NCBI RefSeq assembly: GCF_002929805.1
Contig: NZ_PJJM01000077.1
Location: 1-57,639 of the forward strand
From: Cryobacterium sp. Y50
GTDB taxonomy: Bacteria > Actinomycetota > Actinomycetes > Actinomycetales > Microbacteriaceae
Direction of reading: 5' to 3'
DNA: 57,639 nt
A program made the translations under genes and the position numbers. Under the pieces are notes generated by a model. The model was not told the origin of the DNA. It was given only the letters and a program-made list of their open reading frames with translations, and searched no databases. Every line of letters starts with the position of its first letter. Positions within the stretch are counted from its first letter, which is position 1. Positions 46,638-55,671 of this stretch are shown one piece after another.

Positions 46638-48236
46638 TTAAGACAACTCGATCAGGTCGAGGTAGTCCTTGTTCCAGTGGTCCTCTGTACCCTCGGGCAT
46701 GATCAGGACGCGCTCGGGATTGAGAGCCTGCACCGCGCCCTCATCGTGGCTGACCAGAACGACGGCGCCGGCGTAGTGCGCAAGAGCATCAAGGATCTCT
46801 TCGCGGCTGGCAGGGTCGAGGTTGTTAGTGGGCTCATCGAGCAGCAGCACGTTGGCGCCGGAAACCACGATCATGGCTAGGGCCAGACGAGTTTTCTCGC
46901 CACCGGAGAGAACTCCGGCCGGCTTGTTCGAGTCATCGCCGGTGAATAGGAACGACCCGAGCACCCGACGTGCTTCCATCTCGGTGATGCTCGGCGAGGA
47001 GGAGACCATATTCTCGAGCACCGAACGCTTTACGTCGATGGTTTCGTGTTCCTGAGCGTAGTAACCGATCCGGAGGCCGTGACCGGGTTCGATCGAACCG
47101 GTGTCGGATTCGTCGACGCCGGCGAGCATGCGCAGCAGGGTGGTCTTTCCTGCACCGTTGAGGCCAAGAATGACGACCTTGGACCCCCGGTCGATCGCGA
47201 GGTCGACCGCCGTGAAGATCTCGAGGGAACCATAGCTCTTCGACAGGTCCTTGGCCATGAGCGGTGTGCGACCACACGGTGCTGGCTCGGGGAAGCGCAG
47301 TTTGGCGACGCGTTCAACGGCACGCACGGCGTCGAGGCCGGAAAGCAGCTTCTCGGCACGAGCCACCATCTGGTGGGCTGCGGCGGCCTTGCTGGCCTTG
47401 GCCCCGAACTTTGCGGCCTGCAGCTGCAGGGTCGAGGCCTTCTTCTCGGCGTTCGCGCGTTCCTTTTTGCGGCGGTCGGCATCTGCTGTGCGCTGGAGGA
47501 GGTAATTCTTCCAGTTCATGTTGTAGATGTCGATCATCATGCGGTTCGCATCGAGGTAAAATACGCGGTTGACCGTTTCGCCGACGAGTTCAATGTCGTG
47601 GCTGATGATGATGCAGCCGCCCTTGTAGTTCTTGACGAACTCGCGCAGCCAGGCCACCGAGTCGGCGTCGAGGTGGTTGGTGGGCTCATCGAGGATCATC
47701 ATCTCGGCAGCCGAGAACAGGATACGGGCGAGTTCGATGCGACGACGCTGACCACCGGAGAGGGTACTCAAAGCCTGGTCGAGAATGTGATCCGGCAGTT
47801 TCAGGTTGCCGGCAATGGATGCGGCTTCGGCTTCGGCGGAATAGCCGCCGAGGCCGTTGAACTCGTCAGTCAGGCGCCCGTACTTCTTCATGGCTGCGGC
47901 CGCGATCTTGGGATCGGGGTCGGCCATCGCCATGCTGGACTCCTGCATACCGAGGGCGATGGTGCCGAGGCCGCGGGCATCGAGGATGCGGGTGCGCGCG
48001 AGCATGGTCGGGTCACCGGCGCGCGGGTCCTGCGGCAGATAGCCGATTTCACCGGAGTGGCTGATCGAACCCTTGGTCGGGTTGGTCTCCCCGGCGAGGG
48101 TCTTCGTCAGCGTCGTCTTGCCGGCACCGTTACGGCCGACGAGCCCGATCTTGTCGCCGCTTGCGACGCGGAAGTTGACGCCCTCCATGAGCACGCGGGC
48201 TCCAACGCGGATTTCGAGATCTTGCACGTTGAGCAC
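46638..48236 (-). CDS. ABC-F family ATPase (ribosome-associated type)
   Basis: 532 residues with two ATPase domains and no membrane part. Walker A motifs are GRNGAGKTTLTK and GLNGAGKTTLLR; signatures LSGGQRRRIELARIL and LSGGEKTRLALAMIV; Walker B MMILDEPTNHLDADS and VLLLDEPTNNLDPAS. The interdomain linker (about 240-300) is charged and helical. ABC-F proteins act at the ribosomal E site in translation or antibiotic protection. GTG-type start at 48236. TATACT (minus strand) within ACTAGTATAT at 48302-48311 may be its -10, shared with the TetR gene. Confidence 0.92.
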   Translation of the reverse strand: MLNVQDLEIRVGARVLMEGVNFRVASGDKIGLVGRNGAGKTTLTKTLAGETNPTKGSISHSGEIGYLPQDPRAGDPTMLARTRILDARGLGTIALGMQESSMAMADPDPKIAAAAMKKYGRLTDEFNGLGGYSAEAEAASIAGNLKLPDHILDQALSTLSGGQRRRIELARILFSAAEMMILDEPTNHLDADSVAWLREFVKNYKGGCIIISHDIELVGETVNRVFYLDANRMMIDIYNMNWKNYLLQRTADADRRKKERANAEKKASTLQLQAAKFGAKASKAAAAHQMVARAEKLLSGLDAVRAVERVAKLRFPEPAPCGRTPLMAKDLSKSYGSLEIFTAVDLAIDRGSKVVILGLNGAGKTTLLRMLAGVDESDTGSIEPGHGLRIGYYAQEHETIDVKRSVLENMVSSSPSITEMEARRVLGSFLFTGDDSNKPAGVLSGGEKTRLALAMIVVSGANVLLLDEPTNNLDPASREEILDALAHYAGAVVLVSHDEGAVQALNPERVLIMPEGTEDHWNKDYLDLIELS

Positions 48237-48353
48237 AGCAATAGTCCATTCGACGAGTTTGTACGGGTGTGAAGTGTAAGTGGGCCAGAGCGGTCCAACT
48301 CACTAGTATATTTGCCTTCAGGCTGTGCTTGGCACACGGGCGCGGGATGGGCA

Positions 48354-48983
48354 TTAGAGCAGGGCAGCCAGAAGCGACTTCTCCAGCCAGTTCAGGTAGG
48401 CCTCGGTGGACCAGCCGAGCGATAAGACAAGGGTACGAAACGTGTGCGGGTGGGCTAGCGCCCACATCGTCGCCGCCGCCTCGTGGTCGCTGATGCCCCC
48501 GCGAAGTCCGCGCTTCTCCCGCAGTGCAGCCGCTACCTCGCCGAAGCCGTGCAGCCGGGCCGCGTCGCGCTTTTGCTCGAACTCCCCCACGTCGGGGTCG
48601 ACCACGGCTGCTTCGCTGACAATGCGCAGAATGCCTGAGGTGCGTTCATTCACGAGCGCGCTCGACCGGGCCAAAATGCGGATGACCCCGGTCGCCGTAC
48701 GCGCCTCGGCAATGCGTTCGCGTGTGGCACCCGACAGTAGCGCCGGTGCTCCCGGTTCCGCCGCTACTCGGTCAAGGACCGCGGCGAGCAATTCCGCCTT
48801 TGACCCTACGGAGTTGTAAATGGTCTGCACCACTACGCCGGCTTCCGCGGCAATGGCCGCGACCGAGGTGCCCACATAACCTCTCTCGAGCATCAGTCGC
48901 CCGGCTGCCATGACAATCTCCGCCCGCGTGCCCGCCGCCTGTGCCGTCCGCCGGCGAATTGCCCCGTACTCCCCTGTTTCCAT
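48354..48983 (-). CDS. TetR-family transcriptional regulator
   Basis: 209 residues. The N-terminal HTH is GTRAEIVMAAGRLMLERGYV, then SVAAIAAEAGVVVQTIYNSV. The C-terminal ligand domain follows. Start ATG 48983: TATACT (minus, 48990-48995) lies six bases upstream, so expression is leaderless. The frame is open to 49211 without homology. The same decamer ACTAGTATAT occurs at its own promoter (48987-48996) and before the ABC-F gene (48302-48311). Confidence 0.9.
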   Translation of the reverse strand: METGEYGAIRRRTAQAAGTRAEIVMAAGRLMLERGYVGTSVAAIAAEAGVVVQTIYNSVGSKAELLAAVLDRVAAEPGAPALLSGATRERIAEARTATGVIRILARSSALVNERTSGILRIVSEAAVVDPDVGEFEQKRDAARLHGFGEVAAALREKRGLRGGISDHEAAATMWALAHPHTFRTLVLSLGWSTEAYLNWLEKSLLAALL

Positions 48984-49094
48984 ACAACTAGTATATCGTT
49001 CTAATGAGTAGAAATAGTTTCTAAAGTGGTTCCTCTGCGGTGACCGCGCTGGGACCAACCTGCGGACCAACCCGAGGACCGAGCGCAGACAGAC

Positions 49095-49130
49095 CGAAGG
49101 CCCCGCCTGTAAATACAGGCGGGGCCTTCG
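49095..49130 (-). terminator. Terminator hairpin after the suf genes
   Basis: A perfect 16-bp stem (CGAAGGCCCCGCCTGT at 49095-49110, complement 49115-49130) with 4-nt loop, 15 bp beyond the sufT stop. No T-run follows on the minus strand. Confidence 0.75.
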
Positions 49131-49144
49131 CCATAGATCTAGAG

Positions 49145-49474
49145 CTACATGGCGAAGCCGAGGGCTCGCATCATGTCGCGACCATCGTCGGTGATCTTCT
49201 CGGGTCCCCACGGTGGCATCCAGACCCAGTTGATGCGGAACTGGTCGACGACGCCATCGAGCGCCTCAGCCGTTTGCTCCTCGAGCACATCGGTCAGCGG
49301 GCAGCCGGCCGAGGTGAGGGTCATGTGGATGATGAGCGCGTTGTTCTCATCGTCCCAACCGAGGTCATAGATGAGGCCGAGATCGACGACGTTGATGCCG
49401 AGTTCCGGGTCCATGACGTCCTTGAGGGCCTCTTCAATCTCGTCGAAGCGGGCCGGACTGAGTGTTGAGGCCAT
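49145..49474 (-). CDS. sufT: SufT/DUF59 metal-sulfur cluster assembly factor
   Basis: 109 residues. MIP18-type fold with MDPELGINVVDLGLIYDLGW and the conserved Cys in MTLTSAGCPLTDVLEEQ. SufT assists Fe-S cluster maturation and carrier functions. It is last in the suf run, 4 bp after sufC, and ends close to a hairpin. The C-terminus WVWMPPWGPEKITDDGRDMM is the usual family end. Confidence 0.93.
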   Translation of the reverse strand: MASTLSPARFDEIEEALKDVMDPELGINVVDLGLIYDLGWDDENNALIIHMTLTSAGCPLTDVLEEQTAEALDGVVDQFRINWVWMPPWGPEKITDDGRDMMRALGFAM

Positions 49475-49478
49475 AGGA

Positions 49479-50243
49479 CTAGCCTACGTTCGACGGAACG
49501 AGAAAGCGATCGTAGCCTTCGTCTTCGAGGCGGTCGGCAAGTTCCGGGCCACCCTGTTCGGCGATACGGCCGTTGACGAAGACGTGCACGAAGTCCGGGT
49601 GGATGTAGCGCAGGATCCGCGTGTAGTGCGTGATCAGCAACAGGCCGAGACCGGTGTTGACCTTGGCGCGGTTGACGCCCTCGGAGACAATCTTGAGCGC
49701 GTCAACGTCGAGGCCGGAGTCGGTCTCGTCGAGCACGGCGAACTTAGGCTTGAGGAGTTCAAGCTGAAGAATCTCGTTGCGCTTCTTCTCGCCACCGGAG
49801 AAGCCCTCGTTGACGTTTCGCTCAGCAAATGCCTTGTCCATGCGCAGGCTGGTCATCGCCTGACGCACGTCCTTGATCCAGGTGCGAATCGGCGGGGCTT
49901 CACCTTCGATGGCCGTCTTCGCGGTGCGAAGAAAGTTGGTTACGGTGACTCCGGGAATCTCGACCGGGTATTGCATGGCGAGGAACAGGCCAGCTCGTGC
50001 TCGGGCATCCACTGTCATTTTGAGTACTTCTACGCCGTCGAGGAGAATGGAGCCACTCTCGACGTGATATTTGGGGTGGCCGGCGATCGTGTAGGCGAGG
50101 GTGGACTTGCCGGAGCCGTTCGGGCCCATGATGGCGTGAATTTCACCCTCGTTGATGGTGAGGTTGACGCCGCGCAGAATCTGCTTCGTGCCCTGGTCGG
50201 TCTCAACGCTGACATGCAGGTCGATAATTTCAAGAACAGACAT
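49479..50243 (-). CDS. sufC: Fe-S assembly ATPase SufC
   Basis: 254 residues. Walker A GPNGSGKSTLAYTIAGHP, the signature NEGFSGGEKKRNEILQ and Walker B FAVLDETDSGLDVDALK are the SufC-specific motifs. SufC powers the SufBCD scaffold that builds Fe-S clusters. It lies between the Rieske gene and sufT; a 65-bp gap upstream may hold a second promoter, or only a ribosome site. Confidence 0.96.
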   Translation of the reverse strand: MSVLEIIDLHVSVETDQGTKQILRGVNLTINEGEIHAIMGPNGSGKSTLAYTIAGHPKYHVESGSILLDGVEVLKMTVDARARAGLFLAMQYPVEIPGVTVTNFLRTAKTAIEGEAPPIRTWIKDVRQAMTSLRMDKAFAERNVNEGFSGGEKKRNEILQLELLKPKFAVLDETDSGLDVDALKIVSEGVNRAKVNTGLGLLLITHYTRILRYIHPDFVHVFVNGRIAEQGGPELADRLEDEGYDRFLVPSNVG

Positions 50244-50308
50244 GAATGTCGTATCCCTTTCTAAATTCTAAAAATGATCTGGTGAGGCGGTGGTTGATTG
50301 AAAAAGAA

Positions 50309-50635
50309 TCAGACCGCGACAGTGACGGAAGGATCGACGAAGACGAAACCGTCGATGAGTTCAACGTTGTAAACCGGGACCGGGTCGTAGGCCGGTAGGG
50401 ACAGCGGCTTGCCCGTGGTGAGGGAAAACCTCGAGCCGTGAGCCCAGCACTCGAGTGTTTGGCCTTCCACGAATCCCTCCGAGAGGGAGATGTCGCCGTG
50501 CGTACAGGTGTCGCCGATGGCGAACACGTCGCCGGCTGCGTCACGCACGAGAGCGATGGCGACGCCATCGATTTCGATCTTGACGGCCTGGTTTACTTCG
50601 AGCTCATCGAGAGCGCAGATCTTCGTTGCGGCCAT
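50309..50635 (-). CDS. Rieske-type ferredoxin in the suf operon
   Basis: 108 residues. The 2Fe-2S ligands are C-x-H in CTHGDISLSEG and C-x2-H in CWAHGSRFSL. It is annotated in relatives as non-heme iron oxygenase ferredoxin subunit. Here it sits between sufD and sufC, where it may donate electrons or serve as a cluster carrier. No oxygenase is nearby, so the oxygenase name is probably misleading. Confidence 0.92.
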   Translation of the reverse strand: MAATKICALDELEVNQAVKIEIDGVAIALVRDAAGDVFAIGDTCTHGDISLSEGFVEGQTLECWAHGSRFSLTTGKPLSLPAYDPVPVYNVELIDGFVFVDPSVTVAV

Positions 50636-50637
50636 GC

Positions 50638-51882
50638 TTATTTGTCGTCCGTTCCAATAAGTTCGGCTTCGATTGCGAGTTGCAACCTTGCTTCGAGTTC
50701 GGGAGAACCAATCTGCTGCACGACCTCGGTGAGAAATCCGCGCACGACCAAGCGCCGTGCTTCCGCCTCGCTGATGCCGCGAGACTGAAGGTAGAACAGC
50801 TGCTCATCGTCGAACCGTCCGGTGGCACTGGCGTGACCGGCACCGACGATATCGCCGGTTTCGATTTCCAGGTTAGGGATGGAATCGGCGCGGGTGCCCT
50901 CGCTCAGGACGAGGTTGCGGTTCTGTTCGTAGCTGTCGGTGCCTGCGGCCTTATTGCCGATCAGCACGTCGCCGATCCAGACCGTGCGCGCGTCCTGGCC
51001 TTGCAATGCACCCTTGTAGTTGACCCGGCTGCGGCTCTTGGGGGCGTCATGGAAGACATAGACCTGCTGCTCAAGGTGCTGGCCGGCATCTGCGAAGTAG
51101 AGCCCGAGGAGCAGCGCGTCGGAGCCGGGGCCGGCCAGACGTACGGACGGGTTGACTCGCACGATGCTGCCGCCGAGAGAAACCACTACGTGCTTCAGGC
51201 GGGCGTCCCGACCAATGGATGCGAAATGGTTGGCCAGGTGCACCGCCGAGTCGTTCCATTCCTGCAGCGAGACGACCGTGAGGTTGGCGGACTCGCCGAG
51301 GATGATCTCGACGTTCTCACTCAGCCGGGCATCACCGGTGTTCGCCAGAATGACCGTGGCTTGGCTGAACGGCTTGGCCTCAATGATGGTATGGGCGCCG
51401 CGGGCGGACGTGCCGAGACCGGACCGCGTGACCGTGATCTCTTTGGCTTCTTCACCGCTCACCGTGATGGCGAGGGCATCGTCGAAAACGCCCCAGGCGT
51501 TCGCGGCGGCACGATCTTCCGGCAGTCCGGCGGTGCCGATCCGGTCATCCGTTCTGGGTACCCACTCGACAGAGACATCCGCTGAGGGAGTCGACTCGAT
51601 TTGATAGCGGGAACCGTCGAGCGAACCGGCGGTGAGGTCAGTGAATTTAGCGACGGGCGAGTGCTTCCAGACAGCTTCGCGACCGGTGACGGTCTCGAAG
51701 TCGGCGACCTTGACGCTTTTGAAGCGATCCGATCGGGTTTGCACCGGTACGTAGCCAAAACGTCCATCGGAGTGTTTCTTGATTCCGTGCTGACCGGCCG
51801 GCAGAACCGACTCGGGCGCGGGTGTGGATGATTCGGGCACAGTTGTTGGCGCGCTCTTCGAAAGCGCTGAAGCGGCGGACAT
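50638..51882 (-). CDS. sufD: Fe-S assembly scaffold protein SufD
   Basis: 414 residues. The beta-helix core contains AHTIIEAKPFSQATVILANT, and the C-terminus has the family motif GTRADSIPNLEIETGDIVGA, then GHASATGRFDDEQLFYLQSR. It pairs with SufB on the SufC dimer. It abuts sufB with no gap, consistent with one operon. Confidence 0.95.
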   Translation of the reverse strand: MSAASALSKSAPTTVPESSTPAPESVLPAGQHGIKKHSDGRFGYVPVQTRSDRFKSVKVADFETVTGREAVWKHSPVAKFTDLTAGSLDGSRYQIESTPSADVSVEWVPRTDDRIGTAGLPEDRAAANAWGVFDDALAITVSGEEAKEITVTRSGLGTSARGAHTIIEAKPFSQATVILANTGDARLSENVEIILGESANLTVVSLQEWNDSAVHLANHFASIGRDARLKHVVVSLGGSIVRVNPSVRLAGPGSDALLLGLYFADAGQHLEQQVYVFHDAPKSRSRVNYKGALQGQDARTVWIGDVLIGNKAAGTDSYEQNRNLVLSEGTRADSIPNLEIETGDIVGAGHASATGRFDDEQLFYLQSRGISEAEARRLVVRGFLTEVVQQIGSPELEARLQLAIEAELIGTDDK

Positions 51883-53301
51883 TTAGCCGACGGATCCTTC
51901 CATGCCCATTTCAATGAGCTTGTTGAGTTCGAGGGCGTACTCCATCGGGAGCTCCCGGGCGATCGGTTCGATGAATCCGCGAACGATCATGGCCATGGCC
52001 TCGTCTTCGGGCATGCCGCGGCTCATCAGGTAGAAGAGCTGCTCGGCACTGACGCGGGAGACTGTGGCCTCGTGACCGAGCTGCACGTCGTCGACGCGAA
52101 TGTCGATGGACGGGTAGGTATCGGAGCGCGATTGGGTGTCGACGAGGAGGGCGTCGCAGCGCACGGTGTTGGCAGAGTGGTGTGCGGAGGCATCCATTCG
52201 AACCTCACCGCGATATCCGCTACGACCGCCACCACGCGCGATGGACTTGGAGACGATCGAAGACTGCGTGTATGGAGCCATGTGGATCATTTTGGCGCCG
52301 GCATCCTGGTGCTGGCCGGGTCCAGCGAACGCCACCGAGAGCGTCTCGCCCTTGGCGTGCTCCCCCATCAGGTAGATAGACGGGTACTTCATGGTGACCT
52401 TGGAACCGATGTTTCCATCGATCCACTCCATCGTCGCGCCTTCGCCGGCCGTGGCCCGCTTGGTGACGAGGTTGTAGACGTTGTTCGACCAGTTTTGAAT
52501 GGTCGTGTAACGAACCCGGGCGTTCTTCTTCACAACAATCTCGACCACGGCGGAGTGCAGCGAATCAGACTTGTAGATCGGGGCCGTGCAGCCCTCGATG
52601 TAGTGCACGTAGCTGCCTTCGTCGGCGATGATCAGCGTGCGCTCGAACTGGCCCATGTTCTCGGTGTTGATGCGGAAGTACGCCTGGAGGGGAATCTCGA
52701 CGTGAACGCCCGGAGGGACGTACACGAAGGATCCTCCGGACCAGACGGCCGTGTTGAGCGCGGCGAACTTGTTGTCGCCGGAGGGAATGATGGTGCCGAA
52801 GTACTCCTCGAAAAATTCCGGGTGTTCCTTGAGCGCCGTGTCGGTGTCCATGAAGATGACGCCCTGAGCTTCGAGCTCTTCGTTGATCTGGTGATAGACC
52901 ACTTCGGACTCGTATTGGGCCGCGACACCGGAGACGAGACGCTGACGCTCAGCTTCGGGGATACCGAGCTTCTCGTAGGTGTTCTTGATGTCGTCGGGCA
53001 GGTCGTCCCAAGTCTGGGCCTGCTTCTCCGTGGAGCGCACGAAGTACTTGATGTTATCGAAATCGATATCGGAAAGATCGGCGCCCCAGGTCGGCATGGG
53101 CTTGCGTTCGAACAGCTGAAGTGCCTTCAGCCGTCGCTGCAGCATCCAGTCCGGCTCGGATTTCAGATTCGAGATGTCGGTGACGACCTCAGGAGAAATA
53201 CCGCGACGAGCGGATGCGCCGGCCTTGTCTGAATCGGCCCATCCAAATTCGTAGGTACCAATCCCCTCAAGGTCGGGACGGTCAAGCAGGACATCCGACA
53301 T
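51883..53301 (-). CDS. sufB: Fe-S assembly scaffold protein SufB
   Basis: 472 residues from ATG 53301. SufB is the main cluster scaffold. Hallmarks are [20 protein letters not shown] near the N-terminus, [40 protein letters not shown] with the conserved Cys, and the C-terminal [20 protein letters not shown]. First gene of the run; no SufR-type regulator precedes it. The ORF frame extends to 53325 but family homology starts at [10 protein letters not shown]. Confidence 0.96.
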   Translation of the reverse strand: MSDVLLDRPDLEGIGTYEFGWADSDKAGASARRGISPEVVTDISNLKSEPDWMLQRRLKALQLFERKPMPTWGADLSDIDFDNIKYFVRSTEKQAQTWDDLPDDIKNTYEKLGIPEAERQRLVSGVAAQYESEVVYHQINEELEAQGVIFMDTDTALKEHPEFFEEYFGTIIPSGDNKFAALNTAVWSGGSFVYVPPGVHVEIPLQAYFRINTENMGQFERTLIIADEGSYVHYIEGCTAPIYKSDSLHSAVVEIVVKKNARVRYTTIQNWSNNVYNLVTKRATAGEGATMEWIDGNIGSKVTMKYPSIYLMGEHAKGETLSVAFAGPGQHQDAGAKMIHMAPYTQSSIVSKSIARGGGRSGYRGEVRMDASAHHSANTVRCDALLVDTQSRSDTYPSIDIRVDDVQLGHEATVSRVSAEQLFYLMSRGMPEDEAMAMIVRGFIEPIARELPMEYALELNKLIEMGMEGSVG

Positions 53302-53506
53302 ACTTACCTCTTCTCTACCCAGCACAACCCGGATATTAGTCCGGTCATTCCCGTGCGACCCCCAGTAGAGGTGAACTCAGTGGGGACCACGGGGAACGGG
53401 TTGTGTGGACAGCTACGTTGCGTACCTAGAATATTCATGAAGCATCACGATGAACCCGAGCCGTACGGCCCGAATTGAAATCCTACGATCGGATGACCGT
53501 GGGAAA

Positions 53507-53521
53507 GATCTCCATGAGATC
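53507..53521. promoter_or_regulatory. GATCTC-N3-GAGATC palindrome in the sufB-ctaA gap
   Basis: A perfect 6-3-6 inverted repeat lies about 205 bp upstream of sufB and 110 bp upstream of ctaA. It is a candidate operator for either divergent gene. The rest of 53302-53633 holds no gene; ACAACCCG and CGGGTTGT near 53325 and 53398 also form a distant repeat. Confidence 0.35.
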
Positions 53522-53633
53522 ATAATTCTACAGGTTCATCAGCGGGATTGGCGTGCTTACGGGTCGATTCACATCTGAGCCCGGCACGATCAGAGGGCAC
53601 GTGCACGTAAGAATGACAGTAGGAGCAGAACCG

Positions 53634-54578
53634 GTGAATGCGATATACCAATGGCTACCGAACACTATCGACATACGAATTCGGACGGTGGCCTGGCTGT
53701 CGCTCGTGACCGAAATTTTAATCGTCGGCACCGGTGGCGCTGTGCGCCTCACCGGTTCCGGACTTGGCTGCCCGACCTGGCCGACCTGTGTCGCCGGGTC
53801 GCTCGTACCGACCGCGGAGATGGGCCTGCACGGTGTCATTGAGTTCGGTAACCGCCTGATGACCGGATTGATCGGCATTATTGCCATCGCCGCCGTCGTG
53901 CTGCTCTGGCGCTTACGCACGGAACGCAAAGACCTGTTCATCCTCGCCGTAATTCTCGGTCTCGGCGTCCTCGCACAGGCGCTGGTCGGCGGCGTCACCG
54001 TGCTGACCGGTCTCAATCCGTTCATCGTCGGCTTTCATTTCATGGCCTCGCTGATCATGGTGTGCATCGCCACCGTGCTGGTGCACCGGGTTTACCTCCC
54101 GTCGGGTCCGCGCGCCCACGTCGTACCGGTCGGCTTTGCCGGGCTCGCTCATGCCGCGAGCTTCGTGGTGGCACTGACCGTGGTGATGGGAGTCGTGACC
54201 ACTGCCTCCGGACCGCATTCAGGTGACGCCGCGGCGGGTCGCACGGGATTCAACGCTGAGTTGCTCGAGCACCTGCATGCCTGGCCGGGCTACGCGACGC
54301 TGGTCTTGACGATCGTGCTGCTCGCAGCATCCGTTCGAGGCAAGCTGCCCGTGCGTAAATTCGTCGTCACGTTACTTGTGATCGAGCTCGCGCAAATTGT
54401 AGTCGGCCTGCTGCAGGCCAACCTAGGCTTGCCGCCGGTGCTCGTCGGGCTGCACATGGTGCTCGCCTGCGTGCTCGCCGCGGCGATGACCGCCGTCGTG
54501 CTGAACCTCAAGGCTCCGGCCGCCATCACGGCCGACACGCCGGAACACGCCCCCACGAATGAGGCCAGTCGCATCTAG
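53634..54578 (+). CDS. ctaA: Heme A synthase (COX15/CtaA)
   Basis: 314 residues, about eight membrane helices. It oxidises heme O to heme A for cytochrome aa3 oxidase. Heme-ligand histidines are visible in LHGVIEFGNRLM, GFHFMASLIM, LLEHLHAWPGY and VGLHMVLA, and the Cys pair GLGCPTWPTC is characteristic of actinobacterial/Bacillus CtaA. GTG 53634 was chosen because AGGAG lies eight bases upstream; the frame is open to 53553. Divergent from sufB. Confidence 0.93.
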   Translation: MNAIYQWLPNTIDIRIRTVAWLSLVTEILIVGTGGAVRLTGSGLGCPTWPTCVAGSLVPTAEMGLHGVIEFGNRLMTGLIGIIAIAAVVLLWRLRTERKDLFILAVILGLGVLAQALVGGVTVLTGLNPFIVGFHFMASLIMVCIATVLVHRVYLPSGPRAHVVPVGFAGLAHAASFVVALTVVMGVVTTASGPHSGDAAAGRTGFNAELLEHLHAWPGYATLVLTIVLLAASVRGKLPVRKFVVTLLVIELAQIVVGLLQANLGLPPVLVGLHMVLACVLAAAMTAVVLNLKAPAAITADTPEHAPTNEASRI

Positions 54579-55092
54579 TCCCATATCGTTCGGTGTCATC
54601 ACTTCGCGGCAGGCCAACGCGACTGCGCGGCCTAGTGGATTTCACTGAGCGGTCAGGCGTGGATGCCCTCAACCGCGCGCGCTCCCTACACGGCCTGCCC
54701 ATCCGTGTGCGCGCGGCCGGAGGCGGAGTGCTGGGGGTGATTGTGCGTGTGGGCAATTTCGAAAGTACCCGCTGCAATTCGCTCGACTCATAACTCGAAT
54801 CTTCCAGGAGTGGCGACGCCTGACGTTTTAGTCCGAAGCCCCAGGCAGCGAGAACTCGCTGATCGTGGGGAAGAGTGCCAGGAGGAGAAATACGCATTTC
54901 GAGCGCTACGACTGCGGAACGCATGGCAATCAAAACATCAAAAGAGACGTCCGGCGGTATGACCCTGGCATTCCAGAGTACGAGCGCCGCGCGGTAAAGG
55001 TTGACAACCCAATCGGCTCTACCGTCATCGGAGGCGAATTGCCCGCCGAACTCAAGGTATTTAATGAGCGGCCACGGGTCAACCGTTGACAT
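54526..55092 (-). CDS. Hypothetical protein, doubtful, overlapping ctaA 3' end
   Basis: About 188 residues from ATG 55092. The first part looks protein-like (WPLIKYLEFGGQFASDDGRA, then DWVVNLYRAALVLWNARVIP), but the last third is rich in Arg, Pro and Thr and overlaps ctaA antisense by 53 bp, so the C-terminus may be a frame extension after decay. No homology recognised. The region 54579-55190 contains no other convincing gene. Confidence 0.35.
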   Translation of the reverse strand: MSTVDPWPLIKYLEFGGQFASDDGRADWVVNLYRAALVLWNARVIPPDVSFDVLIAMRSAVVALEMRISPPGTLPHDQRVLAAWGFGLKRQASPLLEDSSYESSELQRVLSKLPTRTITPSTPPPAARTRMGRPCRERARLRASTPDRSVKSTRPRSRVGLPRSDDTERYGTRCDWPHSWGRVPACRP

Positions 55093-55195
55093 TGACGGCC
55101 GCTCAACAGCATCCCAGACAGCTTGCGCCTCGACACGGCACCCGTGAGCCAAGGCGTGTTGAGAATTAGTGCTGCACGGACGTGATGACGGTGAA

Positions 55196-55380
55196 CCGGT
55201 CACTTGCGATGTCTAATCGGTCGTGGGGCATTCCTAGCCGAACACCGGCACAAGTTCTTGCCCGACGACGCCTTCGCGAAATTATTCGTGTCGGGTCGGG
55301 GCCGCCCATCACTGCCGGTGGAAGTCATGGTCCGTGGGATGGTTGAACCGCTTCGAGGACGGGCCACGTGGTCCTGACGG
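55196..55380 (+). mobile_element. IS1182-type transposase N-terminal scrap
   Basis: GRGAFLAEHRHKFLPDDAFA, then KLFVSGRGRPSLPVEVMVRG, matches the N-terminal region of IS1182-like transposases. It runs to a stop near 55378. It joins a MarR relic around 55330. Confidence 0.65.
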
Positions 55381-55552
55381 CGACGGGCGTGGCGTACTCG
55401 TCGCGCTGACCGATTCCCGGCACGATCTCATTGAGATGGCTCTGCCGGAACACCAAGAGACCGAGCTCGCCATCATCGTGACCCTGAGCGTCGAGGAGCA
55501 AAAATTTCTCGCGCTGAATTTACAGAGAATAACGATCGCGGCCAGTTCCTGA
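55334..55552 (+). pseudogene. MarR-family regulator, C-terminal relic
   Basis: GWLNRFEDGPRGPDGDGRGV, then LVALTDSRHDLIEMALPEHQ and a C-terminal dimer helix to 55552. This is the wing and dimerisation helix of a MarR protein (wing: DGRGVLVALTD). The N-terminal DNA-recognition helices are missing, replaced by the transposase scrap. Confidence 0.7.
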
Positions 55553-55671
55553 AAGTCACACGACGGCATCCCGAGGTCACTCAGACGAGAACGCGGCACG
55601 GCGCATAATCCCCAAAAGGGAATTGCCGCCGGGCCCTCCCTCGACGGTGGCCGCCGGTGTATTCTCCAGAC

